Origin: Thiocapsa marina 5811
GTDB taxonomy: Bacteria; Pseudomonadota; Gammaproteobacteria; Chromatiales; Chromatiaceae
Length of the DNA stretch: 64,000 bases
Direction of reading: 5' to 3'
Assembly: GCF_000223985.1 (NCBI RefSeq)
Contig: NZ_AFWV01000006.1
Span: 186,001-250,000 of the forward strand
This document shows positions 27,560 through 37,113 of the stretch, one piece after another. The translations under genes and the position numbers were made by a program. The notes beneath the pieces were generated by a model, which had not been told where the DNA came from, ran no database searches, and worked only from the letters and a program-made list of their open reading frames with translations. The first letter of the stretch is position 1. Every line of letters begins with the position of its first letter.

Positions 27560-28626
27560 TCAATCGCCGGAGCGCTCCTCCACGACCCGCAGACAGTGCA
27601 CGCTGAAGAGCTCCTGCTCGTCGGTCCAGATCTTCTCGGCGACGAAGCCGGCCTCCCCGGCGAGCCGATGGAAGGCGTCGATTCCGTATTTGTACGAATT
27701 TTCCGTATGAATGGTCTCGCCGGCACGAAACTCGAAGCGCTCTCCCGCAACCTCGACCTTCTGCTCGACCCGGCTGACCAGATGCATCTCCACACGACTG
27801 CGCTCGGTGTTGAAAAAGGCCCGATGGTAAAAGGCATCCGGGTCGAAGTGACCGTCAAGCTCGCGATTGATCCGGATCAGTAGGTTCAGGTTGAACGCCG
27901 CAGTGATCCCTTGGGCGTCGTCGTAGGCTGCGTTCAAGATCGCCGGATCTTTCGGCAGGTCGACGCCGATCAGCAATCGCCCTCCGACACCGAGCAGGCC
28001 GGCGACACGCCCGAGAAGACGCCGCGCCTCGTCGGGATCGAAATTGCCGATACTCGACCCCGGAAAGAAGGCGGCCAGATCGGTCCAGTCCGCCTTCAAA
28101 GGGAGTTTAAAGGGGGCTGAGTAGTCCGCGCAGGCGGCACGGATCGACAGACCCGGGAAGCGCTCGGCCAGGGCATGCGCGGATTCCAGCAGATGCTCTT
28201 TGGAGATATCCACGGGCATGTAGACGCTGGGCTGCAGCGCGGCGAGCAGGGTTTGAATCTTAAGACTGCTGCCGCTTCCGAGCTCGATCAGGACGTTGTC
28301 CCGGCCGAGCAGATCGGCCATCTCGGAGCCGTATTCCCGTAGGATCCCGATCTCGGTTCGCGTCGGGTAGTACTCGGGCAGCTCCGTGATGGCATCGAAA
28401 AGCTGCGAGCCACGCTGATCGTAGAAGAGCTTCGGCGACAGACGCTTGACCGGACGTCCCAACCCTGCCAACACCTCGGCACGCACGTCGGCCGGGGTCG
28501 GGCGGTAGTCGAAGAAGCGGATCGAGCCGGGGGTCTGAAGCGATCGGCGTGCGCTCGCCGCCTCCCCGTCCGCCGTCTCCCGCGGGAACAGCTCGCGCTC
28601 GGAGCGTTGCAAGGCGCTGAAATGGG

Positions 28627-28630
<4 letters not shown>
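27560..28630 (-). CDS. egtD: L-histidine N-alpha-methyltransferase EgtD
   Basis: The 356-residue product carries the EgtD pattern: SPKLFYDQRGSQLFDAITEL, PEYYPTRTEIGILREY, the SAM-binding IELGSGSSLKI and FFPGSSIGNFDP. The enzyme adds three methyl groups to histidine to give hercynine, the first step to the thiol ergothioneine. The start ATG at 28630 overlaps the stop of egtB by four bases (ATGA), a two-gene operon. The start is also supported by the conserved distance to SPKLFYDQ. Confidence 0.94.
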
Positions 28631-29934
<1,304 letters not shown>

Positions 29935-30457
29935 GTGAGTCTCGCTCTCGGTTGTTGACGGATCGGGTTCCATAGACACGTGCAGCCGAAGCGGCGACTC
30001 CTCGAGGCTCAGGGGTCAACCGAACCGTTCGATGCCTCACCGCCGAGCCCGGAAGATCTTGGACGCGGCCCGCACCCTCGGGCGGGACGCAACCATCGTC
30101 GATCACCGATCACCGGCTCGCCAGCAATGGTGCGTCCAGGTCGCCGGATTTCCAGCACGAAAACGAAGAATGGTGAATCCGGATGCTCTGGCCTTGCGGG
30201 ATCCGGATGCTCTGGGCTTGCGGGATAAGGAAAGATCCGACCCTGTCATCGACTCTGCCGCGCTCGAACCTGTTGCCGCTTGAGCGCCGAGAATGGTCTC
30301 GCGGTTTCTCGAGCCGAGCGCTAGCTCGCCGAATAAGCCGGTTCGGGTCGATGCAACGCCTCCAGCGCGCTGGAGGTGTCTCGGCTCATGCTCTGCGGAG
30401 CCAGGCCGTGGGCGCCGACGAGATCTACAATCTTCGCCGGCGCGACCACGAAGGTGA
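29935..30457. other. Intergenic region with a short tandem repeat
   Basis: About 520 bases without a supported gene, between egtB and a membrane-protein gene that ends at 30458. It holds the 24-bp tandem repeat at 30177-30224. Frames through it are short and not conserved-looking. Confidence 0.5.
30177..30224. repeat. Two tandem copies of a 24-bp unit
   Basis: Unit 1 is 30177-30200 and unit 2 is 30201-30224; they differ in one base (CTGGCC against CTGGGC). The unit begins ATCCGGATGCTCTGG. It lies in a gene-free gap; such short duplications are prone to slippage. Confidence 0.85.
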
Positions 30458-30967
30458 TCATCGCCGCAACGGCAAGGGCCCGAAGAACAGCTGTTTGGCC
30501 TTGTCCTTGCCGATCAGGCGCACCAGCTCATGCAGGGTGCAGTACATCAGAATCAGCAGGAACAGCAGGATTTGAATGGCCCAGAAATGCGGCCAGACGA
30601 TCTCGGCGAGCAGTTTCTCGTTGCCGGCGACTAGACCGCCTGCTTGGCGAGCGAAGTCGACGAGACGCTCGGCATAGTGCACCGCCGCGGCGACCATCTG
30701 ATACAGCAGCGTCTTCCAAAGCACGTTGTAGATCAGCGGTTTCTCGGGGAAACGATTGATGATGGGCAGCAAGTCTGCAATCAGCACGGCCTTGCCGAGG
30801 ATGAGGGCCGCAAGCGCGATCGAGACCGATGTGGTCGCCCGGATGTCGGTCCCCTCGAGCATCAAGACGCGGATCACGACCACCAGATGCAGTGCGACGA
30901 AGAAATAGAGCGTCGGCGGCAGGATCGCCAAAAACTCTTCTTTAAGCTTGGACAAAACTCGGTTCAT
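30458..30967 (-). CDS. Four-helix membrane protein of unknown function
   Basis: The 169-residue product has about four membrane helices (TLYFFVALHLVVVIRVLML, SIALAALILGKAVLIADLL, YNVLWKTLLYQMVAAAVHY and IQILLFLLILMYCTLHEL). The N-terminus is short and polar, the C-terminus basic. No enzyme or transporter motif is seen. It is located 160 bases downstream of the LysM-HdeA gene on the same strand. In E. coli the hdeAB genes sit beside the membrane protein HdeD, but this protein is not obviously an HdeD. Confidence 0.75.
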   Translation of the reverse strand: MNRVLSKLKEEFLAILPPTLYFFVALHLVVVIRVLMLEGTDIRATTSVSIALAALILGKAVLIADLLPIINRFPEKPLIYNVLWKTLLYQMVAAAVHYAERLVDFARQAGGLVAGNEKLLAEIVWPHFWAIQILLFLLILMYCTLHELVRLIGKDKAKQLFFGPLPLRR

Positions 30968-31013
30968 GTGTCAGCGATTCCTGCCGGGCGGAATACCCGG
31001 CGCCGTCCAGGTC

Positions 31014-31039
31014 GCCCGATCCGCAAGCACGGATCGGGC
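31014..31039. terminator. Inverted repeat between LysM-HdeA and the membrane-protein gene
   Basis: A perfect 10-bp stem (GCCCGATCCG / CGGATCGGGC) with the loop CAAGCA. It lies 88 bases after the stop of the LysM-HdeA gene and 47 bases before the start of the next gene. No T-run on either strand, so termination is possible but not shown. Confidence 0.45.
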
Positions 31040-31126
31040 ATCATCCTAAATCGGGTCCAGCGCCGGGGCCGTGCGTGGCACGGCGTGAATGATCACTGAA
31101 ACATCGATTCTCGCTCGGGACACGGT

Positions 31127-31714
31127 TTAGATCTTCGCCTCGAGCTTCTTCATCTCCGCCTTGGCCTTTTGCCAGAAGGTCTCCTTGGGTGCCTTCTTGC
31201 ATTCCTCGACGACGAAGGGGACGACCGTCTCGATGCCCTCGACGTCCACCGCCTCCGCCTCGGGTTCGCCCGCGGCGTTGTAGGCGACGGCCCAAGACAC
31301 CGCCTCGGGCTGGAAGCTCTCGTCCAGACCGAGGAACTCCTCGCACGTCATCTTGGAATCGGGTTTCTTAGACGACGCATGCCGGCTCGCGGACGTGTCG
31401 GCTTTGCCGGCCGCGTGCGCACCGCCAGATGCAATCCGCAGCTTCTCGCCGGTCTTGACGACGTCGGAGGTCAGGTTGTTGGCAGCCTTGAGTGCATCGA
31501 CCGAGACCTTGAAACGCTGGCTGATCGCGAACAGGTCGTCGCCCGCGACCACCACATAGGTGGCGGTGGCGGAGTCGTACTTGCCTTCGGCGTGGGCGCG
31601 CGGGCCGGTGTCTGCTGCTTGGGCGCTTCCGAATGCCAGACAGGCGGTCAAGGCCACGACCGAGCAGACCGTTCTCAGTGCGGATTGACGGGCGGGGGTT
31701 TGCTTCTGATTCAT
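31127..31714 (-). CDS. LysM-HdeA fusion: wall-anchored acid chaperone
   Basis: The 195-residue product has a signal peptide (to about residue 33), a LysM unit (about 53-94, YVVVAGDDLFAIS to GEKLRI), a Ser/Lys-rich linker and a complete HdeA domain (about 122-195). The HdeA part follows E. coli HdeA closely: MTCEEFLGLDESFQP, VDVEGIETVVPFVVEEC and a Lys-rich end. Both cysteines of HdeA are kept, Cys124 and Cys172, 48 apart as in the E. coli protein. HdeA is a periplasmic chaperone that unfolds at low pH and keeps proteins from aggregating. Here it would be fixed to peptidoglycan. The stop TAA falls inside a CGGTTTAG sequence like the end of the 194-bp repeat. Confidence 0.93.
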   Translation of the reverse strand: MNQKQTPARQSALRTVCSVVALTACLAFGSAQAADTGPRAHAEGKYDSATATYVVVAGDDLFAISQRFKVSVDALKAANNLTSDVVKTGEKLRIASGGAHAAGKADTSASRHASSKKPDSKMTCEEFLGLDESFQPEAVSWAVAYNAAGEPEAEAVDVEGIETVVPFVVEECKKAPKETFWQKAKAEMKKLEAKI

Positions 31715-31799
31715 TGCTGAGGTGCACCTTGGGTTGAGTTGACTGGGGTTTGAACCTTGACTCGGTCAGGCGATGTCGACCGGTCCTGATAGCCGTGCC

Positions 31800-32154
31800 T
31801 CAATAGATCACGGCGCGGCGGAAGGAGCGACGACGCGCGCCGGCAAAGGACACCGGGGTGAGGGGCATGCCGATGACGTCGATGAAGAGCGACGCCGGTC
31901 CGGCTTCGGCGGGAAGCGTACCCTCCAGAACCCGAACTTGGTAGCTCAGATCATCCCCGACGAGCTCCGGCTCCTGGAGCACCAGCACCACGTCCTCCAT
32001 TCTGAACGAACAGGAAATCCGCGTTCTCGCCGGATCCATGGCCCGTCGTGTCTTGCGCGCTCCCGCCCTCGTCGGCCATCGCAGACCGAAAGGCGAAAGC
32101 CAGTGGTGCCAGCGCGGCGGCGCCGGCAAGCAGATGTCTTCTCGTGGTCATCAT
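31800..32154 (-). pseudogene. Broken SFAG-tail protein (second decayed copy)
   Basis: The start ATG at 32154 opens MMTTRRHLLAGAAALAPLAF, the same Tat-like signal as the intact copy. After ENADFLFVQ the frame breaks; the C-terminal part resumes in another frame as EDVVLVLQEPELVGDDLSYQ and ends DVIGMPLTPVSFAG then RRRSFRRAVIY (stop at 31800). About 65 residues are missing. The break comes after the same FxFVQ point as in 2015-2283. It lies between the LysM-HdeA gene and the broken beta-barrel gene. Confidence 0.83.
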
Positions 32155-32224
32155 CGTCTCCGAGTCGGGGGTTGGGTTGTCGGGCGAGGTGTCGGTGACT
32201 GGCGGGCGTCGTCGTGGCGCCTCC

Positions 32225-33073
32225 CTACCAACGGAAGGTCGCCCCGAGCACGGGGCCGGTAAAACGGATGTCCCCATCGTTCTCGTCGAACTCATAGGAC
32301 AGCGAACGCAGGGCGAGCGTGACGTCGCCCCAATCGAAGCGATAACCGGCGCCCAAGGCGGCCTGCCAGGTCAGGTTCGACGAGCCGGTGCCCGCATCCA
32401 AGTAGTAGGGCATGAACCAATGCGTGTCCCCGAACAGGATCTAGCCTTTGACGCCCAGGATGCCGTCCCACTCATCCTTGTTCGAGGAGACCTTGCCGGT
32501 GCGATCAAGCCGATCGTCGCTCCCCGCGAGCTGCCACTTCAAATCGGTGTCCAGGCCCAGATAGCGGAAACCGGCGAGCAGATCGACATTGCCCCAGGCG
32601 CCCCGGGACAGGGTATAGCCGCCGGCCAGGGTCCATACCGTCGCACTCAGGCTCGTCTCGGCTTGATGAGACAGGTTGGGCAGGGGCTCGCCGCGAGGTC
32701 CGCGGAAGGTGCGGATGTCGGAGTCCTGATTGCCGAGGTCCAGGTAGATGATGTCGGTCAAGACCGACCAGGCCCCCTTGCGCGCCTCGCCGCTCAGCAT
32801 CAACGCGAATTGTAGGTTGGATAGATAGTCGTTGGGTCCGATCTCCGTGCCGAGGCGACGGACATCGGATTGCCGAGCGTCCGACACGCGGGGCGGCAGG
32901 TCATAGTCCAAGTTGCCGTTGACGTTCGGCAGCCAAAGGTAGGGGGTGACGCTGAAGTGCCAATTCCCGTCGAAGGGATCAACCTCCGCCGCCGCGGGCA
33001 TAGCGATCAGCGATCCGGCGCACAGAGCGGTTGCCTGCGCCAGGGCAGCGAGGGTGTATGTCGTCTGTTTCAT
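32225..33073 (-). pseudogene. Outer-membrane beta-barrel gene with in-frame amber stop
   Basis: This is a paralogue of 2996-3829, start at 33073 with signal peptide ending MPAAAEV. The frame matches throughout (FSVTPYLWLPNVNGNLDY, NDYLSNLQFALMLSGEARKG, GYRFDWGDVTLALRSLSYEF, final TFRW), but at 32441-32443 a TAG interrupts it where the intact copy has Glu. The reading frame continues unshifted on the other side (ILFGDTHWFMPYY). Only one base would need to change to restore it. Either a recent pseudogene, a sequencing error, or read-through; a truncated product would lack the last barrel strands. Confidence 0.85.
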
Positions 33074-33272
33074 AGGTGTAGAGTGAACCTCCGATGAATG
33101 CGAGAACGTCCGGGCGCGAGCCCTGGATCCGGCATGCGGCTGACGTTCCTGGCGCATCAGAGGGCTGTAGACTCGGTGGCCGAATGGGCATGGAGTAATA
33201 GGTTGATCCGCATGTGTCTGGACTCCGCCCCACCGAATGATCCGGCGGGCGGAGTCGCGGCGTCGTCTGCGC

Positions 33273-33524
33273 CTACTTCTTTTCGTCCATCGCTTTCAGG
33301 TCTTTTTCGGCCTTTTCATGGGCCGCATCGAGCTTCTTCTCTTCCTTTGCGCTCATCGTCTTGAGATCGGCTTCCGCCTTCGCGTGCGCGGGGTCAAGCG
33401 TCAGGTCCGATTCTGCCTTCTCGTGCGCCTTTTCGAGATCTTTCGCACTCTCGGCAGCGACAGCGGTCGACAGGATCAAGGCCAAGGCAGAAGCGGCAAC
33501 GGTGATCGTCTCTTTCATTTTCAT
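33273..33524 (-). CDS. Small periplasmic helical repeat protein
   Basis: The 83-residue product starts at 33524 (MKMKETITVAAS) with a signal peptide ending near TAVAAE. The mature part is one charged helix made of imperfect repeats of the type A-H-x-KAE-x-DLK-x-M (AHEKAESDL, AHAKAEADLKTM, AHEKAEKDLKAMDEKK). High Lys/Glu content suggests a soluble coiled coil or an acid- or desiccation-protective peptide. No named family recognised. It lies near the beta-barrel and neuromedin-U-like remnants. Confidence 0.72.
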   Translation of the reverse strand: MKMKETITVAASALALILSTAVAAESAKDLEKAHEKAESDLTLDPAHAKAEADLKTMSAKEEKKLDAAHEKAEKDLKAMDEKK

Positions 33525-33833
33525 CTCAGATAGCTCCGATTGGTTTCTCATTGGGTTGACGGTAAAGCTTGCGGGGCCGCTTCAGAACGGCCCGTCGTGA
33601 CGCCGTCCATGTGGACGACGGATCGGGCGTCGCGCCCTCGGGGATGGTCGCGGTGACATGGGGATTCGGTTGGCCCGCGGTGCTGCTGACCCCGGATGCA
33701 GACCCGGGGGTCGCTTGGCACCTGGACCCAAACCTCGGGGACGTCCATGCGGACCGTGCTGGGGCGGGTCCGCTTGCGCGATCGCCAGGCTGCACCCGGC
33801 ACGGAGCGTCGGTCGCCACTGCCGGCCCTCCGC

Positions 33834-34265
33834 TCATTTGGGAAACATGAGCTGCATCTGGAGGCGAATCTGCCACTCCGCGCCGTCAATGGGTTTGACG
33901 ACGTTGTAGTAGCCGCCAAGCTGGGCATTCACGGGTAGCTTGCCCAGGCGGAAGATCCGACCGAGGCCCCCGCCCACCGGTAGGGTCCACTGCTCGCCTT
34001 CCGCCTCCCAATTCACGGTGATGATGGGGGCAGTGTTGATGTAGGTTCCACCGGGGAGGTTGTAGTTGAGAAAGGGCTGGATGAGTCCGTTGTTGTAGGC
34101 GGGATCGGCATTGCTGTTGTCGAGCGACCAGATGTTATTGACCAGCATCCCGTACACCCAAGGACTGCCGTGCTCCAAGTGCAGGACCACCGCCGTGGGC
34201 CCTAAACCCCAGTTCTCGTTGCCAAGCTCGCTTCTCGTGTTGCCCACCCGCGCACGATCTCGCCC
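33834..34265 (-). pseudogene. C-terminal half of a neuromedin-U-like outer-membrane protein
   Basis: The frame reads NWGLGPTAVVL, VNNIWSLDNSN, NNGLIQPFLNYNLPGGTYI, WTLPVGGGLGRIFRLGKLP and ends QLMFPK. This is the C-terminal 130 or so residues of the proteins annotated as neuromedin U or 'transporter' in proteobacteria, which are usually about 250-300 residues. The N-terminal half with the signal peptide is missing; upstream of about 34265 the frame has no similarity. A second, shorter fragment is at 17295-17428. Confidence 0.78.
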
Positions 34266-34372
34266 GATCGTGCCGACACGACCGGACGAGCAATCAATCG
34301 GGGCTGGATCTGAACCGTTCGCATGGGGCCGACAAGCCAACCCTTTCAGCGAACATGATGACCACCGGGGAC

Positions 34373-36031
34373 CTAGTTCGCCGGTTCGATCTCGCTCGGC
34401 CGCCAGGATTTGTCGAAGAACGACGGAAGCGGGCTGTACAGCCGAAGGATCGTGAACCAGCCCTTTTCCGGATCGGTCTGGATCCAGTTGCCGCGATCCA
34501 CGCCGTCGGGTTGTTCAGGACTGAACCAGATCGTGGTGGAGCCGTCCTCGGCCGCCTTCGCCGCCGGCGAGGGGTAGCTCTGGGAGCCGGCGCGCGGGTA
34601 CTTCTGGAGCGTCTGCAGCATCGACCGTGTCTGATTGTCGTAGAGCGTGAAGGACCAGAACGCCTTGGCCGGGATATCCTTCGGCAGCGTCACCTTGTAG
34701 GTCTTCGCGCCGTCGAACACCTCGCCGTCGGCATCCAGGAATCCCATCAGATACTGCGATCCCACGCCGGGGATGTTCATGATCATGCCGGGGCTGTCGA
34801 GGGTGTAGCCGTAGTAGAAGGCCGTGCGCGAATCGAGCGTGCGTGCGCCGGTCGGCGGCAGCGGCTTGAACATGCCGTCCTCGAAGGCGGGCGGCGGGGT
34901 CTCGAAGAAGGCCCCGCCTTCCCAGAGCATGTTGCCCCACATCGACCCCTCGTAATAGGCCCAGTCCGGATGGGCGCCGTAGGGGCGCCAGTTCAGCACC
35001 CGCCCGGCCGCCTGGCCGACCGCGGCGGCGTCGGCGAGGATCTTCTTCATCCGCTCGTCAGGCGCGAATTCCTTGCCCTTGACGATGCCGATGGCGGCGA
35101 GTTGCCCGGAGAGCTCCACGTCATAGCTGGTGGCGGGCTCCGCCTGGACGTTCTCGTTGATCCACTCATAGAACCCGAAATCGCTGGGCGGGATGGTGTT
35201 GAACGACAGGTTGCTCGCCTCGACGAACGTGGTCTCGGGGATCTTCGGATCTGCCCCGAGGCGGACCGCGCCGGTCAGCGCTTCGGCGATGCTCGTTCCG
35301 TAACCGCCCGGCGTAAAAGGGTAGATCTTCATGCTCGCCTTGACGTTCTCGACCGCCGGCTTGGGATCGTTATCGACCAGATAGGCACGCGAGGCGTAAA
35401 GAACCCGGTTCGTCTTGGAATGGGCAACGAAGTATCCACCCTCGGGCAGCGGCCCGTCGTAGTCGGGACCGACGATCAGATACTTGCCGCCACGGCCGCG
35501 ATCCGGTCCCGGGCCGCCGACGTCGATGATCCACGAGAACCACATGTCGTTGATGGTGCCGACGCCGTCAGACGGCTGCTCGATGACCATCGGCCCTTTC
35601 GAGAGGTCGATCACGGAGAGGTAATAGACAGTGTCGGCGTTTCCGGTCAGGAACAGCGATGTCGAATCCAGCAGCTCAGACGTGATGACGACGTCGTTGT
35701 AGTCCGCGCCGATGCTTTGAAAGCCCTTATGGAACCCCAGCGCGGACGCCCCGCGGAAGCTGTTGTTGTAGACGTTGAGCGCGCGGGTGAAGTCGAGCGC
35801 ATCGAAGACCTTCTGCGCGGTATCGGCGCTTGGAGCGCCGTCCTTGAACTCCAAGGCTCCGATCGAGGTCTCGACGCTGTCGGGTGCGCCAAGCGATTCA
35901 ATCGTCTCTTTCGACACCTCGGCCTGTGTTGTCGCGGCCAGCGACATGGCCACCACAAATCCGCAGGTCATGGGAATTCGGGGCATGGAGTGTTTCCTGT
36001 CGTCGTGTCGGGTCATATCGGTTGCTTTCAT
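34373..36031 (-). CDS. DUF1254/DUF1214 protein (1)
   Basis: From the ATG at 36031, which overlaps the stop of the preceding gene by three bases, 552 residues are read; the signal peptide (PMTCGFVVAMSLAATTQAEV) starts near residue 16, so an internal ATG at 35986 may be the true start. An N-terminal DUF1254 domain (about 35-200, DALDFTRALNVYNNSFRGAS, GNADTVYYLSVIDLSKGP) is followed by a C-terminal DUF1214 domain (about 420-550, FWSFTLYDNQTRSML, W-I-Q-T-D-PEKGWFTILRLYSP). Both occur together in many proteobacterial envelope proteins with no known enzyme activity. It is one of three tandem paralogues. Confidence 0.85.
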   Translation of the reverse strand: MKATDMTRHDDRKHSMPRIPMTCGFVVAMSLAATTQAEVSKETIESLGAPDSVETSIGALEFKDGAPSADTAQKVFDALDFTRALNVYNNSFRGASALGFHKGFQSIGADYNDVVITSELLDSTSLFLTGNADTVYYLSVIDLSKGPMVIEQPSDGVGTINDMWFSWIIDVGGPGPDRGRGGKYLIVGPDYDGPLPEGGYFVAHSKTNRVLYASRAYLVDNDPKPAVENVKASMKIYPFTPGGYGTSIAEALTGAVRLGADPKIPETTFVEASNLSFNTIPPSDFGFYEWINENVQAEPATSYDVELSGQLAAIGIVKGKEFAPDERMKKILADAAAVGQAAGRVLNWRPYGAHPDWAYYEGSMWGNMLWEGGAFFETPPPAFEDGMFKPLPPTGARTLDSRTAFYYGYTLDSPGMIMNIPGVGSQYLMGFLDADGEVFDGAKTYKVTLPKDIPAKAFWSFTLYDNQTRSMLQTLQKYPRAGSQSYPSPAAKAAEDGSTTIWFSPEQPDGVDRGNWIQTDPEKGWFTILRLYSPLPSFFDKSWRPSEIEPAN

Positions 36032-37050
36032 TGGCCACGCGCCACGGGCGGCCCCGGGAACGTCCAGGTGCCGTCGACGATGGATTGTTCCGGTTCATAC
36101 ATGCGAACCGCGTAGTTCCAGCCGTCCATGATGGGCAGGCAGTTCTCCACCCCATCCCCGCACCCGCCGAAGCGGATGGTATATGACCCGTCGCTGTTCG
36201 GTTTCGCGGTCAGGTTGTTCAGGCTATAGGCATTGCGCGCGTTCTTTTGAAAATAGCCCTTGGCGTTGTACAGACTGATTGACCAGAAGCCCTTGACCGG
36301 TACGTCCTTGACGGTCAATTCATAGTCTCCCACCGGCAGATCCGGCTGAACATTCACGTAGACGGCGTCCTGATCAGGCAATCCGCCCCAGGCCGAGGCC
36401 GTGCCGATCATGAAATGCACCGGATCGACCTCGTCTTTCGAGCCGAAGGTATGAATGTAGCGTTTCAGGCCCTTCGCGAGATCGAGAATGGGTTCGAGTG
36501 TCGCCTCGTAGCTCGCCTGGTCATAATCGGGCATCGAGAAGGCCGTGTCGGACCCGGCGGCGATTTCGATCTTGTCTTGCAACGCATGCGCCGCGGCGAG
36601 GTCTGCCTCATCCTCGGGGTCTGCAAGGGTGCGGATGACCAGTGCGACGACGGGGGTGTCGAATGTGTCCAGGGTCAGCTCATGCGCACCGCCGCCGTAG
36701 AAAACCTCGTTCACGTAGCCGTCGTTATTGATGACCATCAACGACATGTAGCGCTTGCCGGAGTCGGGCAGTGTGACGGTCGCGCCATTGGAGAGATCAA
36801 CAACCGCGAGACTGTAGAGCGTATCGCGGTTCATCCGAATAACGTTCTGCTTGTCGATCGGCGTCGGTGTGCGATTGTGATGCAGCTTGTTGACGCCGCC
36901 CGCCAGCTTGATGATGCCCGCAAACTCCATATCGGTCTGCGCCCGATCGAAGTTGTCGACATTGACAGTGATGGCATCGGCAGCCGCCGTGAACGGCACC
37001 GACGCGACAGCCATCACGACAGTCAGTGAAAGATACGAGAGATGTTTCAT
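36028..37050 (-). CDS. DUF1254/DUF1214 protein (2, short form)
   Basis: The 340-residue product begins with a signal peptide (LSYLSLTVVMAVASVPFTAAA). The DUF1254-like part is shorter (NRDTLYSLAVVDLSNGATVT, RYMSLMVINNDGYVNEVFYG), and the C-terminal DUF1214 part is complete (KGFWSISLYNAKGYFQKNA, GWNYAVRMYEPEQSIVDGTW). The stop overlaps the start of the next gene (36028-36031), so these two are one translational unit. It is 63 bases downstream of the third paralogue. Confidence 0.85.
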   Translation of the reverse strand: MKHLSYLSLTVVMAVASVPFTAAADAITVNVDNFDRAQTDMEFAGIIKLAGGVNKLHHNRTPTPIDKQNVIRMNRDTLYSLAVVDLSNGATVTLPDSGKRYMSLMVINNDGYVNEVFYGGGAHELTLDTFDTPVVALVIRTLADPEDEADLAAAHALQDKIEIAAGSDTAFSMPDYDQASYEATLEPILDLAKGLKRYIHTFGSKDEVDPVHFMIGTASAWGGLPDQDAVYVNVQPDLPVGDYELTVKDVPVKGFWSISLYNAKGYFQKNARNAYSLNNLTAKPNSDGSYTIRFGGCGDGVENCLPIMDGWNYAVRMYEPEQSIVDGTWTFPGPPVARGQ

Positions 37051-37113
37051 GGCGCTTGGGTCGTCATGTGTATGGTCAATGGTTCGATGCGATCGCTGCT
37101 TATTTTCAGCGAC

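Noticed and set aside
30177-30224. Tandem 24-bp repeat as a CRISPR or iteron array
   Set aside because: Only two direct copies with no spacers and no replication genes.
32441-32443. TAG as pyrrolysine codon
   Set aside because: No PYLIS-like context or pyl genes seen, and the paralogue has Glu; a nonsense mutation is simpler.
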